The translations under genes and the position numbers were made by a program. 64,000 nucleotides of DNA, from positions 78,237,130-78,301,129 of the forward strand of contig CM059567.1 of the NCBI GenBank assembly GCA_030386875.1. The letters run 5' to 3'. Below are positions 13,001-24,484 of the stretch, in pieces. This stretch comes from Morinoia aosen. Taxonomy: Eukaryota > Arthropoda > Malacostraca > Amphipoda > Talitridae. Position 1 is the first letter of the stretch; every line of letters starts with the position of its first letter. The notes below the pieces were generated by a model, which saw only the letters and a list, made by a program, of their open reading frames with translations, searched no databases and was not told the DNA's origin.

Positions 13001-14142
13001 TCTCAACTTGTGTACTTCTACCCAATGCAATATCGACCTTTTTTGAGTGAACGCATCCTTTTTGAGTGAGTTCTCTTTGAGTTTTCTGAACTGAGCGCCA
13101 TGTGGAAATGGTAGCACTTAAACTCGTTGTCGACTCGCTAATATTCCGATTAAATATTTTACTCGAAACTTGTAACACTTTCGTGTGGGATGAAGTGAAC
13201 GTGTTGGACATCGAGGTCATCTTCACTTACGTGTGCAATTGTCGAGCAACATCGCTTCTTGAATTTTTTCCTTTCATTAACAAAATCCTATCTGGAAGTG
13301 GTCAGGTCAGCGTAGGCTTTGGTGCTCAAAGCAATTTTGCACTGCAGCATGATGTTCCACACCTTGACGTTCGTAGCTATGCTATTCTTAGATATGTCAT
13401 CAAAGTTAACGACTAGTTATTTGAACTCATCAGCTCGTCTGAAAGTGTTGAATGAAATGCTTGTTTCATCCAAGGAGATGACCACTTGTGTTATGTTTCA
13501 CATGTCGTTAACATAATATGGATTTTTTCCGTTCATTGCCTAAACAGCTTCATTAGGGTGGTGTTTTTGAAACAGGCAAATAAGTTTCGCGTCTTCGAAA
13601 GATCTTTCCTGACTATTCGATCGTGCGGCTTACTTGCATACTAAAATTTTTCATGAAAAGCTCACTATTTCTTCATAACGCATTTTTTATGATTAGAAAA
13701 TAAGAAAGATGTTGCTGAGCTGTAGCCTCTTTTACTTTATTGGCGTGTCTCGCTTTATTATAGTTTTGTTGGACGAGTCCTTGTGTTCGTTTATAAGCTC
13801 CAGTTTCAATTGCCGAGTGAAAAATACATTTGAACTTATAGAATTCTTCTTTGAAATCTAAAGCCCCTGCTAGCACCTCTTTATTCAATTGGTCTGCCGT
13901 TTTGTGGCCGTACCACAATTTTACAGTAGACATAAGATGATCACTTTTACTACACAATTTACCCACAAGAAATGTAAAACGTCCCCTTCATTACGCCGAA
14001 TTATTTGTGTTAACAGCCCTGTTTGGGTTTGTGTTCCTTTGCAAGTATAGGACTGACACACACACAGAAAATTAGTTCGAGTAAGTTTTCTGGGGGCATT
14101 TCCTGATGCCGCTGAGTCGTCCCTTGATAACGCGGTAGCCAT
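13001..14142 (-). pseudogene. Possible degenerate coding relic, minus strand
   Basis: The minus strand carries two adjoining open stretches, 13921-14142 (73 codons) and 13673-13966 (97 codons). They overlap in different frames, as if one reading frame had been broken by a frameshift near 13940-13965. A third minus frame of 95 codons lies at 12939-13226. The 97-codon part is rich in Lys, Glu, Gln and Tyr and contains a short Gly-His-Lys-Thr stretch. I recognise no transposase or other domain. Caution: the minus strand is purine-rich here, so any open frame looks charged. This may be a transposon remnant or chance. Confidence 0.2.
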
Positions 14143-14191
14143 CTGTTGCCAATATTCGCGTAATTTCGCTTTTTGTTCGTGGAAAATAACT

Positions 14192-14219
14192 CAACGAGAT
14201 TATATTTTTAGTCTCGTTG
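14192..14219. repeat. Small inverted repeat
   Basis: CAACGAGA and TCTCGTTG pair as an 8 bp stem, extendable by TTA against TAG with one wobble, around a short AT loop. It is a simple cruciform-capable sequence with no assigned role. Confidence 0.5.
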
Positions 14220-14391
14220 CCCTTAATCATTATCATTGTTAATAACTCGCTTTACTATTGACTTATGATTTGGTTAAAAGAAAACCCATGCAATTTCAAT
14301 TAATTATTTTTGTGTTGATATGTTGTTTCTGCGCATCACTGAGCATTTTTCTTTGAGTTTGTTTTCATCGAACAAATAGAGATGTTGTATC

Positions 14392-14777
14392 ATAATCAAA
14401 AGACTTATCCTCTCAGGGGGATATAACTATTTTATCTACGGGAATTAGCGCTTCCAGGGGACAATGTGAGGGCCCGAGCTAAAGGTTAGGTAGGCTTCCT
14501 TTTTGTTGAAATAGAATAGGTTTTTGTTTTGTTACGGACCATCTTTTTTAGGTTCACTGCTGTCCTGTTTTTCAGCATCTACTACTTTCTTCTTCAACTT
14601 TTTTCTTGTTTCATGAACTTCTTCCCTAGCTTACTGTTTCTGTGCACCTTGTGCATAGATTCCGCGTTCCCTCAACTCCATACTAAATGGTGCCTTCCTC
14701 TTTCCTCTCTTAGAACATCTTTGTCGTAGGTAAGGGAGGCTGAAATTTTCTTATATAATAATAATCAAAAGATTTAT
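14392..14777 (+). mobile_element. SINE-like element copy 4 with 17 bp TSD
   Basis: The body is 14409-14760 (352 bp), flanked by ataatcaaaagacttat (14392-14408) and ataatcaaaagatttat (14761-14777), which match at 16 of 17 positions. The head and middle match the family. The 3' end differs: after GGGAGGCTGAAA it runs into TTTTCTTATATAATA instead of the usual CTAACTAATAATCTAATC. In the P2 stem the partners are GATATAA and TTTTATC, so pairing is partly lost. The acceptor-like CAG ends at 14575. Confidence 0.78.
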
Positions 14778-14788
14778 GTTGCGCTTAA

Positions 14789-14819
14789 GGAAACTCAAAC
14801 TAACTTATTTAATCTAATC
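14789..14819 (+). mobile_element. Detached SINE 3' tail fragment
   Basis: The sequence aaactcaaactaac followed by taatctaatc repeats the canonical 3' tail of the family, 11 bp beyond the target duplication of copy 4. It may be the tail of an older copy into which copy 4 inserted, or a product of tail rearrangement. No head belongs to it. Confidence 0.55.
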
Positions 14820-16078
14820 ATAGGTTTTCTTCCTGGTAGAATGAGTCCTTCAATTTTCTCGAATAAATCCTTTGCTCAATCATACGGTCTGTGAGCTAGA
14901 GATAGTCTTTCTGTGTTTTAGTTATTCCATTTCAGGAAATGTTCGAATCGCCTCCTCGTGGTGATTTGGAGTGATAGTTGAGTGGAAGCCCTTGACGCAT
15001 GATGGAGCATCTCGAGAATACAATTAGCATGTGAAGCCCCTCGCTCGCAGCTCATGTGCCTAGCAGAAGCCCTGCTGAGGAGCGGCGTCTCTCTATGAGC
15101 CGCCAGCACATTCCTGATCGAGATTCCATTATCGCCTCTAATCCCCTATCAATCAGAATCTCGTTTATTTATGAATTTTGTTAGCATGAGCGATGTGCCG
15201 AGATTATTGCTCCCTACGCGCCACATTATGCGTCTTTTTTGCGCTCCGTGATCGATAATCTGTATTATTTTAATCTCTCTCACCATGTCGCCCATGATCG
15301 GCTTTTTGAATTCATTGATGCGATGTGCAACGTGCAGTAAGTGCCTCGGCTTTCGCACTAATCTCTTGCAAATTATGGCCGCTTAATGATCATGATTAAT
15401 GTGAAACCTAAGCTTTATTTATAGCCTTATTTTCTCCGTAAGTTTTGTAGTGTAACTGCACTGCGAGGTCAATGCTGTAGATTATTTATTCTGGTAATGA
15501 TGGTGGAAGATTGTTACTGAGGCTGGCTCGATGATTTTACGTGCATCATTAATGTTTCTCAGAGTTAAGAACGCTATCTCCTTCTTTGCTTCATGAGTGT
15601 TGTGGTTTCTTGTAATCCCCTGTGATCGGCTCGACGGATGCAAAAATGACGTATTTTTAGTATCACCAACGTAACATGTGCTCTTTACGTCTTCTGCTTT
15701 CTTGGTGTTCCGTTACGCCGGGGAGATACGGTTAATTTTTTCAGGCTCATCAATAACCTCCACGCAATAGGGCTCAGGACGAACAAAAGCTATTAAATTT
15801 ACGTGGCCTCAGTTCAGTTCACAGTGCAGCCTTGACATCTCGCATGGTCGTAGTGTTGCAGATCTGGGTTTAGATGTACTCGTATCGTGGGCTGTCTCTC
15901 GTAAGCAACAAAGGTGGGATGGCTTTCTTTGCCTTCACGTATGATAATCTATACCACACTCTATGTATATAAGTCTCCTTGTCGCGCCGTAATACCGTAA
16001 CGCGCGGTAACAGAGTTTTAAATATTAATTATTATAACTATCTTAAATATTATTATTATAGAAATGTGTTGGAAATGT
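14820..16078. other. Unassigned sequence, possible regulatory stretch
   Basis: No gene is seen. From 14930 to 15370 the sequence is less T-rich and contains many homeodomain-like cores, including ATCAATCA near 15149 and TTTATTTATG near 15163. That composition can be seen in arthropod enhancers, but this is only an impression. Minus-strand frames of 63 and 69 codons here have no recognised motif. Confidence 0.35.
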
Positions 16079-16492
16079 CAAATGACTAATCTTGTGGCAA
16101 TTGAAGGTATGACTCGTCCTGCTGCTTGTGGTCCTGCAAGACCAACATTCCAGCCTGAGTTGTCGCAGCACTACGTTGTCGCTCGCTTGCACTTGCCATG
16201 CCAGGTCATGAGGAGCATCCGAAATTTGTTTTGGACGGGCCGGCGGCAAAGTTTAGTGGTGGCCGCTTCTGTTTGGTGGCCGCTGACCGCCGTGCTAATC
16301 CGACAGGTGAAGTCTGTTGACAGTAACGGCCCATTAGCGGCCTCCGCTCCTACTTTCCCTGTCACTTTTGCTGCCGCTGCGGCGACTCGTCCCGCACCAA
16401 GTGCACCTATTGTGGACTTGCTAGCGCTAATCCTGAGTGACATGGGTAGGCGCTTGTGGCAAATGACTAATCTTGTTGCAATTGGAGGCATG
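16079..16492. repeat. GC-rich block between 33 bp direct repeats
   Basis: A 33 bp sequence beginning caaatgactaatcttgtggc occurs at 16079-16111 and again at 16460-16492, matching at about 30 of 33 positions (381 bp apart). The interval is markedly GC-rich and open on both strands: 144 codons plus (16064-16498) and 111 codons minus (16171-16506), with no recognised domain. Further short echoes (gctaatcc, ggcttgaac) continue to about 16570. It could be an old tandem duplication or an insertion. The repeats are long for a target site duplication. Confidence 0.5.
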
Positions 16493-18277
16493 GTTTGAAC
16501 ACGCAATCACTAATCCTGCATCGTTTCAGGGGATCTGGCTTGAACTTGCAATGACCTGGCTTGCGTCAACTGTTTCTAGGGGTTTAAATATACAGGAAGT
16601 AATCGTGCGCTAATTAGGACTTGCTGTGAGCGGGCAATAGCCGATCATGAATGTCCAGAGGCATGTGTCAACTGGGAGAATGTTATGTCAATTCACAATA
16701 GACGAGAATCAACTGTAATTACATGGCTAGGGCATGCAAGGATTAATTTTGGGTTGCTGTGAATAAGAGATGACTGCTTTTACCTCAATGCTAACGATGG
16801 AATTGACTATGAAAGTGGAATTGTTAGTTGAACGAGAGAATGTAATCAACTTGGTGACTTCTGAAATCCTCAGAAAAGTGTGTAGTTTTTCCCGTAATAT
16901 TTTGCCATCCAGCTATTGCAATGCTGTAGTACTGGCTCCCAGTTATACAGAGACAAAAAAATTTTCACTTTTTTTTTCAATAAATCAAGCTTCATAGTTC
17001 CATGAGTTGACACTATTTGTGTTCCAGCTCCTCTTTTACTGATTACAATGAGAAATGAATTGGAAGACCTGGGTCCTCACCCTGTTACGTGGAGGTCGTT
17101 GATAAGTGTGACCGCAGATTTGAAGGTGCCAAGGATTGCTATATTTGCTACTGAAAAAACTAGACGTATCTCTCCCTATCGTTCCAAAACACAAAAAACA
17201 GCCTCTATAAATATCATTTTACTTATTTTAGCTACGCCACGATGAGCCCGATACGCCATAGGTTGCAGAAGGGTCTGTAAATGCCAGCTCGACGTGCAGC
17301 CAAGAAGCCCTTGTCCTCCGAGGCTGCTAAGAAACTGCCTAATTCCTGCAGATGGTATAAGGATTGAACATCAGAGCACTAATAGAAGATGATGTTAAGT
17401 GACGAAAATACGGTAGTTTGATCAAGGACACCAAAAAGGTAACTCGCCCCCCCACACCCTATTAATGTGTCTGGATACGACTCTCTAGCTGTACTGTGTT
17501 AAAAAAGTGAAGCGTCCAGACACGGCGATAGCGTGCGGCGCCCTGAAGTGGTAGCAAAGCAGGAGTGGACTTTGCTTCTTGCAAGGCAATGTCAGTGACC
17601 AGGGCTAACTTGATTGAGTTTAATGTTCAACTTATCATAAGTGTACAGAATTTTTGGGCTGGTGTGTGCAGTGCTAGTTTCCTCTTCTCGATATACATGA
17701 CTCAAATATTCTAGGGTATCTTCCTATAACTAGGAAATTAGTTTGCAGTATTTTAATAGCTATTTCATTACAAATCATGACATTTTCAGTATGATGGCGA
17801 ATGGTTTAATTTATAGTTTTCACGAAGGTGTTTTCGATGTCGTGGACATTTTTTGGCTCAAGTTGTTCGTCAAGTGAGCTTTCGGAAAGTAATTTTTTCT
17901 TCTTATTTACATCACATTTATTGTATGAAAACATTACTTATGCTTTAAATAAACGTAAAAATGTTTTTCCTTTTGTGGTTTTGGAAGTCGTGTTTGTAAC
18001 ACACGCACTAATCCTCTTAGTTACAAGACCACGCAGGTGTAGCCTACCCCTGCAGTTTGCATTGGAGGACTGCGTTCTGAACGCGGAAATGATGATGGAA
18101 GGTGAGGAATATAGAATGCCTTGGCGCGATGCTGTTCTCAGATAATTATTACTGAGGACGTCCCTGCAGACCGGGGCGCGCGAGGCGGTCCCGCGGGGCA
18201 CGGCAGCGCTGTTGTCCTTGGAAGGGAACCCTTTCTACTTCGGAGCGTGTTCCTGAGGTCCACTTGTTATTGTGCAA
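16493..18277. other. Unassigned sequence
   Basis: No gene is supported. A 105-codon plus frame (17828-18145) and an 87-codon minus frame (17938-18201) overlap and lack motifs. A C-rich run (about 17448-17460) and a GC-rich patch immediately before the minisatellite (18150-18260) are the only local composition changes. Confidence 0.45.
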
Positions 18278-19015
18278 ACTAGCACGTTGTTACTCTGTAC
18301 ACTGACGGAAACTAGCCCGTTGTTACTCTGTACACTGACGGAAACTAGCCCGTTGTTACTCTGGACACTGACGGAAACTAGCCCGTTGTTACTCTGGACA
18401 CTGACGGAAACTAGCCCGTTGTTACTCTGTACACAGACGGAAACTAGCCCGTTGTTGCTCTGTATACTGACGGAAACTAGCCCGTTGTTACTCTGTATAC
18501 TGACGGAAACTAGCCCGTTGTTACTCTGGACACTGACGGAAACTAGCCCGTTGTTGCTCTGTACATTGACGGAAACTAGCCCGTTGTTACTCTGTATACT
18601 GACGGAAACTAGCCCGTTGTTACTCTGTACACTGACGGAAACTAGCCCGTTGTTACTCTGTACACAGACGGAAACTAGCCCGTTGTTGCTCTGTACATTG
18701 ACGGAAACTAGCCCGTTGTTACTCTGTATACTGACGGAAACTAGCCCGTTGTTACTCTGGACACTGACGGAAACTAGCCCGTTGTTACTCTGTACACAGA
18801 CGGAAACTAGCCCGTTGTTGCTCTGTACATTGACGGAAACTAGCCCGTTGTTACTCTGTATACTGACGGAAACTAGCCCGTTGTTACTCTGTACACAGAC
18901 GGAAACTAGCCCGTTGTTGCTCTGTACACTGACGGAAACTAGCCCGTTGTTACTCTGTACACTGACGGAAACTAGCCCGTTGTTATTGTGTACACTGACG
19001 GAAACTAACCCGCTT
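18278..19015. repeat. 33 bp minisatellite, 22 copies
   Basis: Twenty-two uninterrupted 33 bp units run from 18278 to 19003, followed by a degenerate partial unit. The unit starts actagcccgttgttactctg and ends cactgacggaa. Variation is limited to a few sites: tgtacactg, tggacactg, tgtatactg, tgtacattg or tgtacacag, plus ttactc or ttgctc. Because 33 is a multiple of three and the unit has no stop in one frame of each strand, both strands stay open. The minus strand gives a 290-codon frame (18235-19107) with an 11-residue repeat NNGLVSVSVQS; the plus strand gives 272 codons (18272-19090) with TETSPLLLCTL. I treat these frames as by-products of the array. Confidence 0.95.
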
Positions 19016-22000
19016 ATATTAATCTCATCTATTTTGATACATTGCATTTCATTTACGTTAATAGATATTTTGTTTTCGCCTATTTGTTGAAAATTAGGTT
19101 GTTGCAAGTTAATGCATTTTTTTTAATTTTGTTCAAAAAAGCATGTGGTACCAGAAAGGTTGCAGACGTAACGCGTGCTGAATATGTCCCATCCCCCGGG
19201 TACTTTGTTGTGTCTCTTCTGCATTTGTGGTGTTGAACTAATGCATTATGTACTCAATTTCGTTATTCTATGCTGCGCAAAATTTTTCGTTTTAAGATGA
19301 AGCACCTCGTTTGTTCGGACAGGGTAGAAAAGGCCTTGTGTCTTGAGAAGTCCAGATTGAGTTATGCAGAAGGCAATCAGCTGCTTGATAAAGGCATCTC
19401 TTAAGACGCCCTTATAAAGCCCTCTCTCTAGAGGTGGAGACGGAGAAGAAAAGAGAGGAGGTTTCACTGGTCAGGCTGTCTCTGAGATACACCTAAGTCT
19501 ATTGATGAGACCCTGAAAAAGTTTCTGCTCCGCCTGTGGATATTTGCTTTTTTTTGCACCCACGCTTGCAATAGATCAATTTGAAATTTTCCCCCTACAA
19601 AATGCTGATGAATTGGTTTGGTATTCAAATTTTTCCTTGTTTTCTTTATTTGGTACCGCTATTTGAGCTTATTTACCAGGCATTTGCGTATTTTTACAAG
19701 AGACTATGAAAATCTCTGCGTGACATTGTGTGCCTGTCGATATCCATTGCATCAATTTGCTGTAAGAGGTTAAGTTTGTTCATTCATGTTACTTTCTTCC
19801 ACCCATTGTAACTGTGCGACAGCAAAAGTTTAAACATCCGACAAACTGATCTTTATTGCAGCCTTTACGTCAAAGGTATTAGCACCTTCACTGATGAAGA
19901 ATAATGTGAACTAGGCTAGGCAGTGCGTTCCCTTTTAATAATGCGGAACTTCAATTCAAGTTTCGGTCCTTAAAGTCAAATTTTGAATGATACTTAACTC
20001 ATCCGCTGCTTAGGAATCTTGTGTAGCTCATCTTCCCTTCATTCATCATTTCACTGGAATGATTCGCAAAAAAGTGTGGAAGTTAGATAAAATTTACCCC
20101 ATTGTTTTGTATGAAGAAGAACTTCACTGAGAGGTCATAAAGTCCATGTGCCAAAGCACTCTCGGGAAATGGCTTTTTCTGATCAAGCAAGCGAAAGTTT
20201 TTGAAGTGTGTATCTAAAATTCAAAGCAGACAGAATGATCGTCTTCGAGACAGAGGCTCCGAAAGCTAACGCTCCAACTTGGCTCGTCTCCATTGTTCAC
20301 GAGGAGCTCATTTTGCGCCGCCGAGTTAGATGGCCTGCAAACTTTGAAGCCTTTCATTATAGGCAAGATTTTGCTGAGTCTCTCCGCTCGCTCACTTTCC
20401 AGGGTGTTTGTAGATTACTCTTCTAGCTTGCTACAACTTAGCCCGGCCAACTTCGTGGCTCTTCAGCTGCATCCTGCCTTCCTTCTGCGGCTCTCGATCG
20501 TCAGGTGGCTTCTCAGGCATTGTTGGAGGGGCCATCATGTGTAGCTGCAGTCACCTCTGCGCTAATGTCTAATTTAATAGTCGTGAGATCTTCATTACCT
20601 ACGTAGTACGCACCAACTGATTTATTGGCATTCATTTTCATTCCTTTCTCATATCGCTCTACCATATTCTTTCTTGATATTTTTTCAAGTATAGCCCAAA
20701 CTCATAGAGCTCGGCCAATGACCGTTATAACATCGCTTAATTTATTTGAGAAAGTACTATTTTGAGAGCAGTTGGTGGTGCAGAGCAGGAACAGACTCGC
20801 CGGTCAGGTTTTGGTCCGATTAACATCAATTTGATTCCTGTGCTCGGGTAATAAATCAACGTTGCTCTCTAAACTAGCGTCTAGCTGCGGCAGCTGATAA
20901 TTCCTGAGTCCTGTGCTCTATCATAGAAGCTTTTCACCCGAGTTAGTGGTCGTTCGTTGTTTCTCTAGATGGGTGTGCGAGCTGCGCAATTTGATTTACG
21001 TGCTGCGCTTGTGCACGCCAGAAATGCAATCCACTTATTACCCGAGCTCGAAATTAATGCATCTTCTATAATAAGTGTGTTTGGTTTGTCATTAAAATTG
21101 GATCAGCCCATAACTGATAGTGAGGGCTTAGTTCTTGCTCTCCCAGTGCATCTAGGCGGTGTGAGCAGGCTTTATAGAACCCACAGCTAGTCTTCCGTTG
21201 GGCTCAAAATTGAAGTATTCCATATATAAAAAAACGAGCCCTTCGCATGAATTCATTACTTGTGCATGAGCGACGACATTTATGTTAGCCAGATGAACTT
21301 TTCTTTTTAATTCATTAATGTAATTTTCATCATTCTTTATTTTTCCATTTGATAGAAACGTCAGTAGGACATAAAAGCGTTTTATTTCTACCTCTGGTTT
21401 GGGGGCGTTATGTTTTTTTTGATTTACCATTTTAATTTATTATTTTCTTGTCCTGTTTTCACTCTTCATGCTTGAAGGCGTAGTTTTAATCAATGTTACT
21501 AGTGAGGGTTTTCACTGTGCATTTTATAGTTCGGTTCCCAGACTTGACTTTCTATCATTTTGTGTTGTTGGCTCAGTCGTGACTCGAAATCATTCGATCG
21601 CTTGTTCACCGGAAACATCTGTTGAGGCGCGGATCGGAGCCGTCTTCGAAGTGTCGGATGCTGCTGATATCAAATACGGCGTTTTGACATGCTTCAATTA
21701 CGGACCCGCTCCGACCTCGCTATAGCGCGCAGGTCGAGCAGGTTTTGCAGCGCTGCCAATCTCTCATTTGATATTGATGTTTGCTGTAGCAAATAAGTTG
21801 GGGGTTGCGTCTCAAATCCGGTTTGCGTGATAAGCCTTTTCTATTTATTCGCCTGCTTATCAAAAAAATTGTTGTATAGTTGTTCGCGTAGAAAGTGTGT
21901 CGCCTTCAGATATTCCATTTGTTAAATACTCATGCTTACACTATGCAAGTAACGCTATTTGCCCTGCACTTATTCTCAGATAATTAGGAAACGAGGATAT

Positions 22001-22101
22001 TTTCTGCTGTATTTCATTAAGATATTGTGAGGTTCCGCGTTGTAATAAGCATATATTTTGGCTCTTTTTTAGTTATTTGAGTTATTTTTAACTCAAGGCT
22101 C
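19016..22101. other. Unassigned sequence
   Basis: I see no gene. Plus-strand frames of 72-85 codons (20208-20426, 20293-20544, 20969-21190, 21468-21725) and a 92-codon minus frame (21152-21430) are of chance length, without motifs I recognise. No tandem array or flanked insertion was found. Confidence 0.45.
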
Positions 22102-22125
22102 ATAGTGATACGAGCTTATCACTAT
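22102..22125. repeat. Small inverted repeat
   Basis: ATAGTGATA and TATCACTAT form a perfect 9 bp stem around a six-base loop. Nothing else marks the site. Confidence 0.55.
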
Positions 22126-24462
22126 AATATAGGATGAACAGCTCATGTTTTGCTCCAGTTACTACAGGAAATCATAGATCTAATGAGATTTATTGGTGAA
22201 CCTATGCATCGGCAGCTTCCACTGCAGCATGCATACTTCCCATATCGATCGGGTGACGATACATACTTTGGTATCGAGTGGGAGGCTGTGCGTGTGGTGT
22301 GGTGCTGTCTTGAGTTCAATTTTACTCTTTAGTTTGTGAGGAAAAGGTGCCTGGGCTTGTACGCAAGTCGTCATACTGTTGCGATGAAGTCTTTGTCTTG
22401 TTTTCATATTATATTCTTCTCCAGTTCTAAGCCTCGTATCTTATTCATTGATCATCGAACTAAGAAACTTTATGAAGGGACCTTCTTATTGATTTTCTTT
22501 TTACACTCATGGTCGTGTGTGTGGCGGGAGACGTTGCGAAAGCGATGAACCTCCCGTATCAGTTTCAGCTTAGAAATGTTTTTGTTTACGAACCTGTAAA
22601 TTTATTCCATATAAAAAGAGCAATACTTTTAATTGGCTTATCAGTGTTTACATGTTTTGGTGTGCTTCGTTCGTTACAAAAACGTGTTAGAAAATTTATG
22701 AAGTATATTTCATGTTTGTTCTTTTCTTTATATTCGTAAATGAAAATTGTAATCGTGATCATTTATAAATATTAAACTTCGTATTAGTCATAAATATTGA
22801 CGCTGATGAAGCAGTTTCAGTCGTTCCCCTGGTTTTACAAAGAAAACATCAATCCGTACATGCTCCCGTATTATTTCCATTATGTAACAATTTCTTCATC
22901 ATGGAGGTGGTCCTTTTATTATTTTTATTCGTCATGTAGACTTGAGATTGTTTGTGGGTTTTTATACCTGTATATCGTGGAAATGTTTTTGACTCAATCT
23001 CGTGTTTTAATTTCCGTACGTTCCAGCATCCTAAGTGTATTGCCATAACACTTTTTACTTACTTTCTGGAATTGAATATTCATGGATTGATGTTTCGTCG
23101 AGCAGAAAAACCATTCAAATTTTTCTTAGCATGTATTAAATATTACCGCTAGATCCAGAAACCTGTTAGAACTCGTGAAGATATATGGTTTAATTTGACC
23201 ATAATTACCTTTCGGAAAGTACGGCTATGTGGAAGTTCTTGCGACGCTTGATGAGCGGTGCTTTAATTCATTTGGCTGTTCATCAAGACGAGTATTTTAG
23301 CGCGCAGCACAAGTGAGCCCTGCAAGTATCACACTTTACAAAGGTGGAATTAATGAGGGGCCACTCGGTAGCGATAAGCGTCTCGTTTTAAATACGCCTT
23401 GAGGTGTCCGTACAGCTCGTTTGGTTGCACCTATCCCCATTTATCGGGGATTATGGCGGTTTTCTATTCATTTTGCGGAGCTAGTTTGCATAAGTAATTC
23501 TACGTAGTTGGTCCGGGATGATTTACTTGTGTCCTGTGCCACCCAGATGGGGCCGATATGGCGCGTCGCCTGTCATAATAGCAGAGCGGGCTGCCTTCTA
23601 AGCGGCCCAATTACCGCCTTTTTGCCCTTCTTCCCTCGCACTCTCACTTAATCTGCCAACTCAATAAAATATTGGCGCCGTGTTAAAACAATGAACACCT
23701 TGCTGCTTCTCCTCCTTATTTTAACGATTTTATTTCGAGTTCTGCCATAATTTATGAGGTAAATTAAGATTGGCCCGAATTTATTGAAGCTTGGTTACTC
23801 GGTAAATAATTTTTGCACGTTTTGCAAGTTTTTATATATAGAGTTATTTGGAATTAAATGCATTGAAAACTCGCGTATGACAAGATACAAATGTCTCTGT
23901 TGGGCAATTTTTGTCTAATTGTGTTATTAAATTGTCTTTCTTTAGAACTTCCCAGCTTCGAAGATTTTCTCTGTGATTTCAAGCAGAAGATTTTCAAGAT
24001 TTTTTCTTTCGTAGTTGCTACGAATTTTCAATTGAATCAAATTGATGCATTTTTGACTGCCCTTCCTCGAGAATATTTCAAAAGTTCATTCTTCGTTACA
24101 TAAGTATCAAGTTGTAGTTTCTTATTCTCTGCCAATAAATAAACTTTTCATAAAATGTTCAGTCTGTCATTTCGCGACTTTGAGTTTAGTGTTAGAATTG
24201 TGTCTTGTGTGTGTTTATTGCGCTATAAAGCTACGTGTGTTTCAGCCAATGCTGTTACGCCTCTTTCTTCCCTACTTGGAGAAAGCTAACCATACCTTTT
24301 GGCGGTAGGTGACCTCTTCATTTTTAGGATTCGAGGGTGTGGAACGTAAAACACTGAAAGCCATCTATTACTCTCTCGCGACATTATAGTCTTAGATATG
24401 TCACAGTATTTCTTGCGGTCTTCATTCAAGAGATATTCGGTTCAGTCTGATGAACTTAACAA
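22126..24462. other. Unassigned sequence
   Basis: No gene is seen. Frames up to 83 codons are hydrophobic, as expected on a T-rich strand. The interval 23440-23660 is GC-richer and contains a short hairpin (atcccc, spacer, ggggat). It might be regulatory or a decayed insertion. Confidence 0.4.
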
Positions 24463-24484
24463 CACGGTTACAATTGTAACCGTG
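24463..24484. promoter_or_regulatory. Perfect 22 bp palindrome
   Basis: The sequence is a perfect dyad with half-site CACGGTTACAA joined directly to its reverse complement, with no spacer. The inner GGTTAC...GTAACC core resembles a binding site for a dimeric transcription factor. This is seen directly as symmetry only; the factor and any function are unknown. Confidence 0.4.

Noticed and set aside
18235..19107. 290-codon minus-strand frame with an 11-residue repeat
   Set aside because: It is created by a stop-free 33 bp minisatellite. The opposite strand is equally open (272 codons), and there is no independent coding signal, so I did not list it as a gene.
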